Source: Bacillota bacterium (GTDB lineage: Bacteria > Bacillota > Dehalobacteriia > UBA4068 > UBA4997). From it: a stretch of 64,000 bases of DNA. The stretch spans positions 62,001 to 126,000 of the forward strand of contig JAFQHN010000024.1 in NCBI GenBank assembly GCA_017397935.1, written 5' to 3'. Below are positions 35,832 through 44,931 of this stretch, piece after piece; position 1 is the stretch's first letter; each line of letters begins with the position of its first letter. The notes beneath the pieces were generated by a model, which made no database searches, was not told where the DNA came from, and worked only from the letters and a program-made list of their open reading frames with translations. The position numbers were made by a program, and so were the translations under genes.

Positions 35832-37748
35832 ATGAGTCTTAACATTACTTTCCCGGACGGCAGCGTCAAAAACTTCGATGCGCCCATGTCCGGCTATGAA
35901 ATCGCCAAGTCCATCAGCAACAAGCTCGCCAAGCGCGCTCTGGCCGCCAAAGTTAACGGCAATATCGTTGACCTGGCCCAGCCGCTGAACGGAGATGTAG
36001 AGCTGCAAATCCTCACCTTTGATGATGAAGAGGGCAAACACGTTTTTTGGCACAGCTCTGCCCACATCATGGCGCAGGCCATTAAGCGCCTTTATCCCGA
36101 CACCCAATTCGGCATCGGCCCTGCCATCAAAGAGGGCTTCTATTACGATGTTGACAGCTCGCACGTTTTTGTGCCCGAGGATATGGAGGCCATTCAGCAG
36201 GAAATGCTGAAAATCGCCGCCGAGAATTTGACCTTCACCCGTGAGGAATTGCCCCGTGAGCAGGCATTGGAGCTGTTTAAGGCCAAGGGTGAAACCTACA
36301 AGCAGATTTTGATTAACGACCTGCCCGAGGATGCTGTTATCAGCACTTACACCCAGGGCGATTTCTGCGACCTGTGCCGTGGCCCCCATCTGCCCGGTAC
36401 CGGTTTGGTAAAAGCCGCCGCTATTCTCAATTTCGCCGGTGCTTACTGGCGCGGTGATGCCAAAAATAAGATGTTGCAGCGTATTTACGCCATCACCTTC
36501 CCCGATAAGAAGGAGTTGGACGCTTACCTGTTCCGTATGGAGGAGGCCAAAAAGCGTGACCACCGCAAGCTGGGTGCCGAGTTGGGCCTGTTTGCATTTA
36601 TGGATGAAGGCCCCGGCTTCCCGTTCTATCTGCCCAAGGGCAGCATTTTGCGTAACCAGTTGGAGGCTTACTGGCGTGAGATCCACACCGCTGCCAACTA
36701 TCAGGAGATCCGCACCCCTGTTATGCTGAACCGTTCTCTGTGGGAGCGCAGCGGCCATTGGGACCACTACAAAGAAAATATGTACTTCACCAAGATTGAT
36801 GAAGAGGATTTTGCCGTTAAACCGATGAACTGCCCCGGCGGTATTCTGGTTTACAAAAATGATATGCACAGCTACCGTGACCTGCCGATCCGTATGGGCG
36901 AGATTGGTTTGGTACACCGCCATGAGCTGTCCGGCGCGCTGCACGGTTTGATGCGTGTACGCTGCTTCTGGCAGGATGATGCCCATATCTTTATGCTGCC
37001 CGAACAGATCAAGGATGAGATCATCGGCGTAACCCAGCTGATTGATACCGTTTACAAGCAGTTCGGCTTCTCTTATCATGTAGAGCTTTCCACCCGTCCC
37101 GAAAATTCCGTGGGCGATGACGCTGTTTGGGAGATTGCAACCCAGGCGCTGCGTGACGCCATGGATTCCATCGGTATGCCTTATCAGGTCAACGAGGGTG
37201 ACGGCGCTTTCTATGGTCCCAAGCTGGACTTCCACCTGACCGACAGCATTGGCCGTACCTGGCAGTGCGGCACCATCCAGTTGGACTTTGTAATGCCTGA
37301 GCGTTTTGATTTGACTTATATCGGCGAGGATAACCAGAAGCACCGCCCGGTAATGATTCACCGCGTTTGCTTCGGCAGTATCGAGCGCTTTATCGGTATC
37401 CTGATTGAGCATTACGCCGGTGCATTCCCGCTGTGGCTCAGCCCCGTTCAGGTTAAGGTGCTGACGATTACCGAAAACCAGAACGATTACGCATATCAGC
37501 TGGCTGCCGATTTGAAGGCGCAGGGTTTGCGTGTTGAGGTTGACGCCCGCAACGAGAAAATCGGCTATAAGATTCGTGAGGCCCGCAACCAGAAAACTCC
37601 TTATATGCTGGTGGTTGGCGGCAAGGAGGCCGAGGCCGGTACCGTGGCTGTTCGCAAGCGCGGCAGCGAGGAAAGCACCGTGATGACGGTTGCTGAATTT
37701 GCCGCACAGGCGCTGGCTGAGGTTAAGGCACGCGGTCAGCAGTTCTAA
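35832..37748 (+). CDS. thrS: Threonyl-tRNA synthetase
   Basis: Class II synthetase charging tRNA-Thr, 638 residues. N-terminal TGS domain (about 1-60), second additional domain with the editing motif HSSAHIMAQA, then the catalytic core with zinc ligands in MNCPGG and RHELSGALHGLMRVR, and the C-terminal anticodon-binding domain. Full length. SD GAGG lies before the ATG. Many Bacillota thrS genes have a T-box leader, but none is visible here. Confidence 0.96.
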   Translation: MSLNITFPDGSVKNFDAPMSGYEIAKSISNKLAKRALAAKVNGNIVDLAQPLNGDVELQILTFDDEEGKHVFWHSSAHIMAQAIKRLYPDTQFGIGPAIKEGFYYDVDSSHVFVPEDMEAIQQEMLKIAAENLTFTREELPREQALELFKAKGETYKQILINDLPEDAVISTYTQGDFCDLCRGPHLPGTGLVKAAAILNFAGAYWRGDAKNKMLQRIYAITFPDKKELDAYLFRMEEAKKRDHRKLGAELGLFAFMDEGPGFPFYLPKGSILRNQLEAYWREIHTAANYQEIRTPVMLNRSLWERSGHWDHYKENMYFTKIDEEDFAVKPMNCPGGILVYKNDMHSYRDLPIRMGEIGLVHRHELSGALHGLMRVRCFWQDDAHIFMLPEQIKDEIIGVTQLIDTVYKQFGFSYHVELSTRPENSVGDDAVWEIATQALRDAMDSIGMPYQVNEGDGAFYGPKLDFHLTDSIGRTWQCGTIQLDFVMPERFDLTYIGEDNQKHRPVMIHRVCFGSIERFIGILIEHYAGAFPLWLSPVQVKVLTITENQNDYAYQLAADLKAQGLRVEVDARNEKIGYKIREARNQKTPYMLVVGGKEAEAGTVAVRKRGSEESTVMTVAEFAAQALAEVKARGQQF

Positions 37749-37767
37749 AATTTAATACCAAAAAATT

Positions 37768-37797
37768 AACGGCATAGCTTGGTGGCTATGCCGTTTT
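37768..37797. terminator. Bidirectional terminator between thrS and the met genes
   Basis: A perfect 11-bp stem (AACGGCATAGC / GCTATGCCGTT) has T runs on both sides. Confidence 0.85.
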
Positions 37798-37835
37798 TGT
37801 CTGCAATTTTTTGAGAGGGGTGGGGGATAAATTGT

Positions 37836-39626
37836 TTACAGCGCCCCAATCTCCCGCAGTTCGTTAACAATGTCCGAAATAATATCCACCCTGTTAAACG
37901 GTGTCATCAGATAAAAGCCGTCACAATCTGCCGCAATCTGCTTGGCAATTTCCACCGAGGTTTTAACAGCCAGCGCCAGGCCTTCCTCCTTGGTTTTGCC
38001 TTCATAGAGGTCAATAATCTCTTGGCAAACATTGATGCCGGCAATTTCGTTGTTCATAAAGCAGGCGTTGCGGTGGCTTATCACCGGCATAATGCCGCCC
38101 AGAATCTTGGCGTGCAGTTCCTGGTGGGCACGCCGCAGATTAAGGGCCGCCTTTTCGCTAAGCACCGGTTGGGTCAGCAGCATTTGCATACCATTGGCGA
38201 TTTTCTCCTTGGCCAGCCGCAGCTGCACATCAAAATTCACCGCGTTGATGTTCAGCGCACCGCAGATGTGGAAGGGGGTAGTCAGCGCAGTTTCGTTCAG
38301 GCTGTTAATATACTTGGCCAGCATCCGTGAGTTAAAATTGAATACGCTCTTGATCTCATCACGCTCGGCGGTGGGGATAGGGTCGCCCGTCACGATCAGC
38401 ACATTGTTCACGTTCTCCACCGAAAGCCCCAGCAGCAGAGCCTTAATGGCATTCAGGTTGCGGTCACGGCAGGTCATGTGCGGCAAAACATCAATGTTCA
38501 GCTCACGCCGCAGCTTGCAGGCAATCAAGCTGCTGTCCATACGGGCACGGGCAATCGGGCAGTCGGCCACCGTGATAATATCCACACCCAACTGCTGCAA
38601 AACGGTGGCTTTTTCCATAAATTGGCTGATATTATCGTTGGGCGGCGGGTCCAGCTCAACGGCCAGCACGCGCTTGCCGGCATCCACCTTCTGCTTAAAG
38701 CGGTTAAGCTGGGGTTGATTAGTCAGTTCGGCGGTATTTTCCTCAACATCACCGGTAATGCGGTGGCTGCGGTTTTGCAGCATGGTGCTCGCCGCGGCAA
38801 TATGCTCGGGTGTGGTGCCGCAGCAGCCGCCCAGAATTTTGGCCCCCAGCGCGGCAATCTGCCCCATTTGTTCGGCAAAATATTCCGGGTTGCTGCCAAA
38901 AAAAGTGCGGTTGTTGATAACTGTGGGGTAGCCGGCGTTGGGCATCACCGAGAGCGTTTTGGCGGTTTGCTTAAAGCCTTTTATGTACTCACGCAGGTGA
39001 TACGGGCCGGAAACGCAGTTGAAGCCCACCGCGTCAATTTGCGGGCAGGCCGCAGCGGCGGCAAACATTTCGCTGCCGGCTGTGCCCTCGCGGGAGAATC
39101 CGTCAGGCTGCACCGCAAAAGAGGTTATCACAAAGGCATTGGCGCATTTTTCCTTGATGTAAGCGGCCAGTTCAGGCAGAATGTCGGCGCTGCTGAAAGT
39201 TTCAAACAGAAAATTCTCGGCGCCCAGCCGCAGAAATATATCAATAATTGCCCGGTATTCGGCGGCCAAATCAGCACCGTCATGCGGCGGTATCGGCCCA
39301 ATATCGGCAAAGATAAACGGAGGCCGTGCGGCATTTTGCGCTGCTTGGGCGGCCAATCGCCAGCCGGCGGTGATAACCTCCTCGGTAAAGGCCAAATCTG
39401 CCTCCAACAGCTCCGGGTTGGCGCCAAAGGTGTTGGTTTTAATGGCCGCTGCGCCTGCGCTGATGTACGCCTGATGAATGGCCAGCACCCGGTCGGGGTT
39501 TTTTAGGTTGGCCAGCTCGCATTTGGCTTGCGAGTCACGGAAAAGCTGCGCCATATAAGTGCCCATGGCGCCGTCAAACAGCAAAATATTATTTTCCAAA
39601 AATTGTTTGGGGGATAACGTGTTCAT
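37836..39626 (-). CDS. Bifunctional homocysteine S-methyltransferase / methylenetetrahydrofolate reductase (YitJ-like)
   Basis: A 596-residue fusion. Residues 1 to about 290 are a homocysteine methyltransferase domain (LFDGAMGTYM; zinc Cys in VGFNCVSG and GGCCGTTPEH). Residues about 320-596 are a MetF-type reductase (LAVELDPPPNDN, MTCRDRN, IVTGDPIPT) that makes methyl-tetrahydrofolate. It is the last of three minus-strand genes that together supply methyl groups to methionine. Whether the N-terminal domain still methylates homocysteine itself is unknown. Confidence 0.93.
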   Translation of the reverse strand: MNTLSPKQFLENNILLFDGAMGTYMAQLFRDSQAKCELANLKNPDRVLAIHQAYISAGAAAIKTNTFGANPELLEADLAFTEEVITAGWRLAAQAAQNAARPPFIFADIGPIPPHDGADLAAEYRAIIDIFLRLGAENFLFETFSSADILPELAAYIKEKCANAFVITSFAVQPDGFSREGTAGSEMFAAAAACPQIDAVGFNCVSGPYHLREYIKGFKQTAKTLSVMPNAGYPTVINNRTFFGSNPEYFAEQMGQIAALGAKILGGCCGTTPEHIAAASTMLQNRSHRITGDVEENTAELTNQPQLNRFKQKVDAGKRVLAVELDPPPNDNISQFMEKATVLQQLGVDIITVADCPIARARMDSSLIACKLRRELNIDVLPHMTCRDRNLNAIKALLLGLSVENVNNVLIVTGDPIPTAERDEIKSVFNFNSRMLAKYINSLNETALTTPFHICGALNINAVNFDVQLRLAKEKIANGMQMLLTQPVLSEKAALNLRRAHQELHAKILGGIMPVISHRNACFMNNEIAGINVCQEIIDLYEGKTKEEGLALAVKTSVEIAKQIAADCDGFYLMTPFNRVDIISDIVNELREIGAL

Positions 39627-39652
39627 TCTTTTTGCCCCTTCTATAATTTATT

Positions 39653-42046
39653 TCAGCCCAAAATCTGCTTGGCAATATTGACGGATTGTGTGGCGTCCTT
39701 GGCGTAAAAATCCGCACCGATTTCCACCGCATATTCCGGGGTAAGCACCGCTCCGCCCACAAACACCCTGCAATCATGGCCGCTGGCGCGCAGGGCCTCA
39801 ATCGTCTGCTGCATACTGCAAACGGTGGTAGTCATCAAGGCGCTAAGTCCAATCAGCTTAATATCCTGCTTAATGGCCGTCTGCACAATTTTTTCGGTCG
39901 GCACGTCACGCCCCAAATCAATAATCTGGTAGCCGTAATTTTCCAAAATCACCTTTACAATGTTCTTGCCGATGTCGTGAATATCTCCAAAAACGGTGGC
40001 CAGCAGAATTTTGCCCTTGCTCACGCCCTCGGTGCCGCGCTCACAAATTTGCGCTTTGATGACCTCAAAGGCTTCGCTGGCAGCGGCGGCGGCGTTGATA
40101 AGCTGCGGCAGAAAAATCTGCTCGGCCTCATAGCGTTTGCCCACCTCATCCAGCGCAGGTATCAGCAGCTCATTGATAACGGTCAGCTCGCTGCGGTCGG
40201 CCAGCAGTTGTTTGGTCAGTTGGCGCACTTCGCCTTTCAATCCCTTGTGGATAGCCTCGCAAATTGCCTGCTCCGGGTCAACTGCGGTGGGGGAGGCGGC
40301 AGACTGTGCGGCCGTTTGATTTTCGGTTTGCCGCGCGATGTAGGCGGCGCTATCGGTATCCTGATTGGTTAGCACCTTAAATGCGTCCACCGCGCCCACC
40401 ATGCCGGGGATATTAGGGTTGATAATGGCCAGATCCAAACCGGCGGCCAACGCCAGCGTCAGAAAAGTCTGGTTGATAAGTTCCCGGTTGGGCAGGCCAA
40501 AGGAGATGTTGGAAACGCCCAGTACAGTTTTAAGGCCTAGCTCATTCTTCACCCGGCGGATGGCGGTCAGCGTTTCGTTGGCCTGCTCCTGCTGCGCCGA
40601 TACCGTCAGCGTCAGGCAATCAATATAAATGTCCTCCTTGGCGATGCCGTGGGCCAGCGCCGCCTCCATAATGCGCCGTGCGATGCTAAGTCGCTCATCG
40701 GCGGTTTGCGGCAGTCCGTTTTCGTCCAGCGTCAGGCCGATAACAGCCGCACCGTACTTCTTCACCAGCGGCAGGATGCTCTCCAAAGACTCTTTTTTGC
40801 CGTTCACAGAGTTGACGATAGCTTTGCCGTTGGCTGCACGCAGTCCTGCCTCAATGGCCGCAGGGTCAGATGAGTCAATTTGCAGCGGCAGATCCACGGT
40901 GGCTTGCAGGGCCTTCACCACACGCTCCATCAGCGCAGGCTCATCAATACCGGGCAGGCCCACGTTCACATCCAGAATATCGGCACCGGCCTGCTGCTGT
41001 TCCAGCGCCTTGGTCAGTATATAATCAATATTTTCCTCGCGCAGCGCCTGCTGAAAAAGCTTTTTGCCGGTGGGGTTCAGTCGCTCGCCCACAATTTTCG
41101 GTGTATCCAGATAAACCGTGCGGGTGGGGCAGCAAACTGCCGCCTCGGCCACGGTGGCGCGCTGACCGCGTTTGGCGCCGCTTACAGCCTGTTTCAGCGC
41201 GCGGATATATTCGGGGTTGGTGCCGCAGCAGCCGCCCAGCATTTGTACGCCCAGTCGGCAAAATTCCTGCATTTGGGCGGCAAAATCCTGCGGCAGCAGG
41301 TCATATTGCTTGGTCTGTGGGTTAGGAAGCCCGGCATTGGCCTTTACCATCAGCGGCAGGTTGGTATGCCGTGCCAGTTCACGCATAATCGGCAAAATTC
41401 CCTGCGGCCCGGGGGAACAGTTGATACCCAGCGCATCCACACCCAGCGCCGAAAGCTGGCAGGCCATGGATTCCACGCTGTCACCGCTGAAAGTACGGTT
41501 GTTTTTATCAAAGGTGAGGGAGCAGGCGATCGGCAGGCTGGTATTCTCCTTGGCGGCCAGCACGGCAGCTTTCAGCTCATACAAATCAGTCATCGTTTCA
41601 AAGATAACGTAATCGGCACCGGCAGCCTCGCCTGCCACCACCATCTCCTTAAAGATATCATAGGCAGCGTCAAAGCTAAGTGTTCCGGCAGGTTCCAGCA
41701 GCTCACCCAAAGAGCCGACGTCCAGCGCAACCGCCACATCGGTATCGGCGGCGGCTTTTTTGGCAATCTCAATCGCCCGTGGGATAACCTCGGCAGGGGT
41801 AAGGCCGCTGTCCGCCAGCTTCAAGCGGTTGGCCCCAAAGGTGCAGGCATAGATAACATCAGCTCCGGCCTCAATATATTGGCGGTGGATGCTTTCCAGC
41901 AGCTCCGGGTGGGCCAGGGCAAAAACCTCCGAGCTTTCGCCCAGCTGCAAACCGTTGGCCAGCAGCATGGTGCCCATGGCACCGTCCAAAATTACAAATT
42001 CTTTCTGCAAAAGTTTGGCAAACTTGCCGTTTGGGGTATTCTTCAT
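39653..42046 (-). CDS. metH: Cobalamin-dependent methionine synthase lacking the reactivation domain
   Basis: Transfers a methyl group from methyl-tetrahydrofolate via cobalamin to homocysteine. The 797-residue product has, in order, the homocysteine domain (ILDGAMGTML; zinc Cys in GINCSPGP and GGCCGTNPEY), the pterin-binding domain (VGERLNPTGKK), the cobalamin cap helices, and the B12-binding domain with ATVFGDIHDIGKN (D-x-H-x-x-G). It stops there, without the C-terminal AdoMet-binding reactivation domain of the E. coli enzyme, which is supplied by the adjacent gene. Start at 42046 follows GGAGAA and removes a non-family extension. Confidence 0.95.
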   Translation of the reverse strand: MKNTPNGKFAKLLQKEFVILDGAMGTMLLANGLQLGESSEVFALAHPELLESIHRQYIEAGADVIYACTFGANRLKLADSGLTPAEVIPRAIEIAKKAAADTDVAVALDVGSLGELLEPAGTLSFDAAYDIFKEMVVAGEAAGADYVIFETMTDLYELKAAVLAAKENTSLPIACSLTFDKNNRTFSGDSVESMACQLSALGVDALGINCSPGPQGILPIMRELARHTNLPLMVKANAGLPNPQTKQYDLLPQDFAAQMQEFCRLGVQMLGGCCGTNPEYIRALKQAVSGAKRGQRATVAEAAVCCPTRTVYLDTPKIVGERLNPTGKKLFQQALREENIDYILTKALEQQQAGADILDVNVGLPGIDEPALMERVVKALQATVDLPLQIDSSDPAAIEAGLRAANGKAIVNSVNGKKESLESILPLVKKYGAAVIGLTLDENGLPQTADERLSIARRIMEAALAHGIAKEDIYIDCLTLTVSAQQEQANETLTAIRRVKNELGLKTVLGVSNISFGLPNRELINQTFLTLALAAGLDLAIINPNIPGMVGAVDAFKVLTNQDTDSAAYIARQTENQTAAQSAASPTAVDPEQAICEAIHKGLKGEVRQLTKQLLADRSELTVINELLIPALDEVGKRYEAEQIFLPQLINAAAAASEAFEVIKAQICERGTEGVSKGKILLATVFGDIHDIGKNIVKVILENYGYQIIDLGRDVPTEKIVQTAIKQDIKLIGLSALMTTTVCSMQQTIEALRASGHDCRVFVGGAVLTPEYAVEIGADFYAKDATQSVNIAKQILG

Positions 42047-42071
42047 GGTGTTTTCTCCATTATATATAAAT

Positions 42072-42773
42072 TTATTTGCCGCAGTTTTGTCCCGCCTTGC
42101 GGAAAGGGCAGGTGGCGGCCAGATTACAGGTGGCACAGCCGCTTTGGCGTTTGGCTTGCGGGCGGCTGCTGATACCGATGATGGCGGTAACTGATTTACG
42201 GGGCAGTAAAATGCCGCTGCCGCTGACGGTCAAACCAATCAAACGCTGGGCGTTCAGCGTGGCACACAGCGGCTTTTGCAGCGATAACGGCAAATCGCCG
42301 TAGCCGGGGCTGAAACGGTCGGTTAAATACCGGCCTTGGGCGGCAAATTGCTCAGCCAACTGCTGCTGCACCCGGTCACACAAATTTTCCACTGCGGCAC
42401 TGGCACAGGCATCCAACATCAGCGCACGGCTCATATCCGTCAACTCTGTCCGCCGAATCAACTCATCAACCGCCAGACCCAGCGTTGCCGCCAGCAAGAT
42501 ACAGCGGTCACAGTCTTGCAGCAGTTCGGCAATATCCGCACCCTTCAGCGTAAGATTAGTGCCGGTCAGCGCTATCTCCTCCGCCTTTTGCAGGGCAAAC
42601 TCCTGCCATACAAAGCGTGGCTGGGCGGTTTGCAGTAATTGCTGCTCGGCGGCAGCCAAATCCGCCAGAATTTCCGCAGGGGCCTGCCCGTTAATATGCA
42701 GGTACCGCAGCGCCTCGGCACGGTTGATGTGCAGTTCGGTAATTGTAATGGTGTCATCAGTAAAATTCTGCAT
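42072..42773 (-). CDS. Stand-alone methionine synthase reactivation-domain protein
   Basis: A 233-residue protein resembling the MetH activation domain as a separate polypeptide (as in Thermotoga TM0269-type proteins). The key region is DRFSPGYGDLPLSLQ, the counterpart of the AdoMet-binding RxxPGYxxxP motif. The C-terminus adds a Cys-rich tail (CATCNLAATCPF...NC) with five Cys, which may bind a metal or Fe-S cluster. It is the first gene of the met operon, 25 bp before metH. Most likely it reductively remethylates oxidised cobalamin on MetH. Confidence 0.85.
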   Translation of the reverse strand: MQNFTDDTITITELHINRAEALRYLHINGQAPAEILADLAAAEQQLLQTAQPRFVWQEFALQKAEEIALTGTNLTLKGADIAELLQDCDRCILLAATLGLAVDELIRRTELTDMSRALMLDACASAAVENLCDRVQQQLAEQFAAQGRYLTDRFSPGYGDLPLSLQKPLCATLNAQRLIGLTVSGSGILLPRKSVTAIIGISSRPQAKRQSGCATCNLAATCPFRKAGQNCGK

Positions 42774-42814
42774 AGTTATTCTCTGCTTATCAATAAAAAT
42801 AAATCATAAATAAA

Positions 42815-42860
42815 TTTATTGGCGGGGTATACAGTTTGATAAAAACATATCCCCAATAAT
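42815..42860 (-). promoter_or_regulatory. Bulged hairpin at the 5' end of the met operon mRNA
   Basis: On the minus strand TTATT-GGGG-ATA-GTTT pairs with AAAC-TAT-CCCC-(GCC bulge)-AATAA. It begins essentially at the predicted transcription start. No match to SAM or cobalamin riboswitches was recognised. Confidence 0.4.
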
Positions 42861-42861
42861 A

Positions 42862-42891
42862 AGAATATCACAAATTAACCGTCCATGGCAA
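42862..42891 (-). promoter_or_regulatory. Probable sigma-A promoter of the met operon
   Basis: TTGCCA (42891-42886), an 18-bp spacer and TATTCT (42867-42862) on the minus strand. Confidence 0.5.
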
Positions 42892-42973
42892 GGCATTATG
42901 CCAAAAAGCCGCAGGTATACATTATTATTGCATAAGTACAGTTGCATTTTGCGTAAATTTTGCGTAAAATTAC

Positions 42974-43002
42974 TTGATTGTTGTTTGCCGATGTGCTATA
43001 AT
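42974..43002 (+). promoter_or_regulatory. Sigma-A promoter of the his operon
   Basis: TTGATT (42974-42979), a 17-bp spacer and perfect TATAAT (42997-43002). Transcription should begin near 43009. Confidence 0.8.
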
Positions 43003-43014
43003 CTCATCAAGTTG

Positions 43015-43064
43015 TTTATCTGTTTAGCGAGATAAAGAAATAAACTGATAAAGCAAGGCTAAAC
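43015..43064 (+). promoter_or_regulatory. Putative H-type pseudoknot at the start of the his operon leader
   Basis: Stem 1 pairs TTTATC (43015-43020) with GATAAA (43031-43036). The loop of that stem, GTTTAGC (43022-43028), is perfectly complementary to GCTAAAC (43058-43064), forming stem 2. Loop 1 is one nucleotide and loop 3 is 21 nt, A-rich, matching standard H-type geometry. GATAAA occurs again at 43048 and could compete. No known riboswitch or T-box was recognised, so function is unknown. Confidence 0.4.
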
Positions 43065-43132
43065 CAGCTTAAAGTTGATTATCGGCAGATTATGGCTTAT
43101 AATATAATGATGGGTAAAATTTGCTGTTGATC

Positions 43133-43160
43133 GTGGAGAGTGAATTGTGGAGAGTGAATT
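43133..43160 (+). repeat. 14-bp tandem duplication of the hisZ ribosome-binding site
   Basis: GTGGAGAGTGAATT is repeated exactly twice just before the hisZ ATG, so two SD copies (GGAGAG) are present. Confidence 0.95.
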
Positions 43161-43161
43161 T

Positions 43162-44280
43162 ATGCAGGCAAATATGGAGTTGAATTTTGATACACGCCGC
43201 CCGGAGGAGCGTTCTATGCTGGCACTTCGGCGGCTTTATGAGCTTTTTGGCTACCGCAAATATAAGGTCAGCAATTTTGAGGAATACGGCCTGTATCTGC
43301 AATATAAAAGCTTTCTTTCCGGTGATAAAATTCTCGGCTTTACTGATTTGGACGGCCGCCTGCTGGCGCTGCGCCCCGATGTGACGCTCAGTATCATCAA
43401 AAACGCCCGTGACGGCGAAACTGCCAAGGCCTATTATATCGAGAAGGTTTACCGCGAGAGCAAAGAGAGCAACACCTTCAAGGAAATCAACCAGATGGGC
43501 CTGGAATACATGGGCCAAATTGATAATTATGCGCTGGCCGAGACGGTTTTGCTGGCCGGCAGGTCGCTGGCCGTGTGCAGCGAGGATTACCTGTTGGAGC
43601 TGGGGCACATGGGTTTTGTTACCGGCCTGCTGGAAAAATTAGAGGTGCTGCCTGCCGAGCGTCAGAAGATCATTGATTGCCTGTCCGCCAAAAGTCCACA
43701 CCGCCTGGCTGCCGCGGCCGAGGAGATGGGACTCTGCGGCGCTGACCGTGCCCGCCTGTTGGCCCTGCTGGATTTGGCAGGGGCGCCTGATAAGGTGCTG
43801 GCCAAGGCCGAGGAAATTTGCAGCGGACGCCAAATGCAGGCGGCGCTGGCCGAGCTTGCGACCATTTGTGCGGCCCTGCCGGCTGAGGTCAAGCAGCATA
43901 TTCGTTTGGATTTCAGCCTGCTTAACGATACCGAATTTTATGACGGCATTTTGATGAGCGGTTATTTGCAGGGTATTCCCCGTCCGGTATTGTTTGGCGG
44001 CCGTTATGACAGTATGATGGCCAAGCTTGGGCATGATATGGGTGCCATCGGCTTTGCGGTTTATCTGGATGAGCTGGAACGCCTGCCGCTGCCGCCCCGT
44101 GATTATGATGTGGATGTTTGGGTGCAGGCTGCTCCTGATGAGGATGCTGCCGGCCTGCTGGCCAGGGTGGCCGAGCTTACCGCCCAAAATCTCAGCGTGC
44201 GTGTGGCGGATGAACTGCCGCCGGATTTACGGGCGCGTCTGCATTATCAATATCAGAAGGGAGAGCTGGTGGAATGTTAA
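43162..44280 (+). CDS. hisZ: ATP phosphoribosyltransferase regulatory subunit
   Basis: A HisRS-like paralogue that activates the short form of HisG and mediates histidine feedback. The 372-residue product keeps class II synthetase-like segments (LALRPDVTLSIIKN, YYIEKVYRES, GRYDSMMAKLG) but lacks the anticodon-binding domain. ATG at 43162 is chosen because GGAGAG lies 7 nt before it; the upstream GTG at 43147 is part of a duplicated SD. It overlaps hisG by 7 bp, so the two subunits are coupled. First gene of the his operon. Confidence 0.92.
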   Translation: MQANMELNFDTRRPEERSMLALRRLYELFGYRKYKVSNFEEYGLYLQYKSFLSGDKILGFTDLDGRLLALRPDVTLSIIKNARDGETAKAYYIEKVYRESKESNTFKEINQMGLEYMGQIDNYALAETVLLAGRSLAVCSEDYLLELGHMGFVTGLLEKLEVLPAERQKIIDCLSAKSPHRLAAAAEEMGLCGADRARLLALLDLAGAPDKVLAKAEEICSGRQMQAALAELATICAALPAEVKQHIRLDFSLLNDTEFYDGILMSGYLQGIPRPVLFGGRYDSMMAKLGHDMGAIGFAVYLDELERLPLPPRDYDVDVWVQAAPDEDAAGLLARVAELTAQNLSVRVADELPPDLRARLHYQYQKGELVEC

Positions 44281-44897
44281 ATATTGCGCTGCCCAAAGGG
44301 CGTCTGGGTGATAAGGTTTATGAGCTTCTGGACAGTATCGGTTATGATTGCCGCGATATTTATCTGGATAACCGCCAGCTTATTTTCGAGAACGAGGCCA
44401 CCGGTGTACGCTATTTTCTGGTAAAGCCCAGTGATGTGGCCATTTATGTGGAGCACGGTGCGGCAGACATCGGCATTGTCGGCAAGGATATTCTGCTGGA
44501 AAGCGGTGCCGATGTTTACGAGCTGCTGGATTTGCATATCGGCAAGTGCCGCGTTTGTGTGGCCGGCAAGAATGATTACCGCGAGGATATTGGCCGCCGC
44601 CTGCGCGTGGCCACCAAGTTTGTCAACATCGCCAAAGGATATTACGCCTCAATTAACCGAGAGATTGAGATTATCAAGCTGAACGGCAGCATAGAGCTGG
44701 CGCCGATTTTGGGTCTTTCCGATGTTATTGTGGACATTGTGGAAAGCGGCAAAACCTTGCAGGAGAACAACCTGAAAGTGCTGACGGAGATAGTACCCAT
44801 CAGCGCACGGTTTATTGCCAACAAATCGGCCTATAAGTTTAAGCAGAATGAGATTGACACTATGTTGGCCATGCTGGCGGACAAATTAGAGAAATAA
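44274..44897 (+). CDS. hisG: ATP phosphoribosyltransferase, short form
   Basis: First step of histidine synthesis: joins ATP and PRPP. The 207-residue catalytic subunit lacks the C-terminal regulatory domain of the long form and therefore needs HisZ, which is encoded just upstream. Seen motifs: LNIALPKGRLGDK at the start, EHGAADIGIVGKD, and the PRPP loop region near DVIVDIVESGKTLQENNL. A 13-bp duplication spans its stop codon. Confidence 0.95.
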   Translation: MLNIALPKGRLGDKVYELLDSIGYDCRDIYLDNRQLIFENEATGVRYFLVKPSDVAIYVEHGAADIGIVGKDILLESGADVYELLDLHIGKCRVCVAGKNDYREDIGRRLRVATKFVNIAKGYYASINREIEIIKLNGSIELAPILGLSDVIVDIVESGKTLQENNLKVLTEIVPISARFIANKSAYKFKQNEIDTMLAMLADKLEK

Positions 44898-44913
44898 ATC
44901 AGAGAAATAAATT
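44888..44913 (+). repeat. 13-bp tandem duplication across the hisG stop
   Basis: AGAGAAATAAATC is followed by AGAGAAATAAATT (12 of 13 identical); the first copy includes the TAA. Confidence 0.9.
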
Positions 44914-44931
44914 ATAGCAGGGGGTTTAGTG

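Noticed and set aside
35808-37412. 534-codon open frame on the minus strand
   Set aside because: It is fully antisense to thrS, which has all family motifs, promoter, SD and terminator. The antisense product is low-complexity and lacks an SD.
42774-42973. SAM or cobalamin riboswitch before the met operon
   Set aside because: None of the conserved core segments of these classes was seen on the minus strand.
43009-43161. T-box leader before the his operon
   Set aside because: No T-box consensus or terminator/antiterminator pair could be found; the visible pairings suggest a pseudoknot instead.
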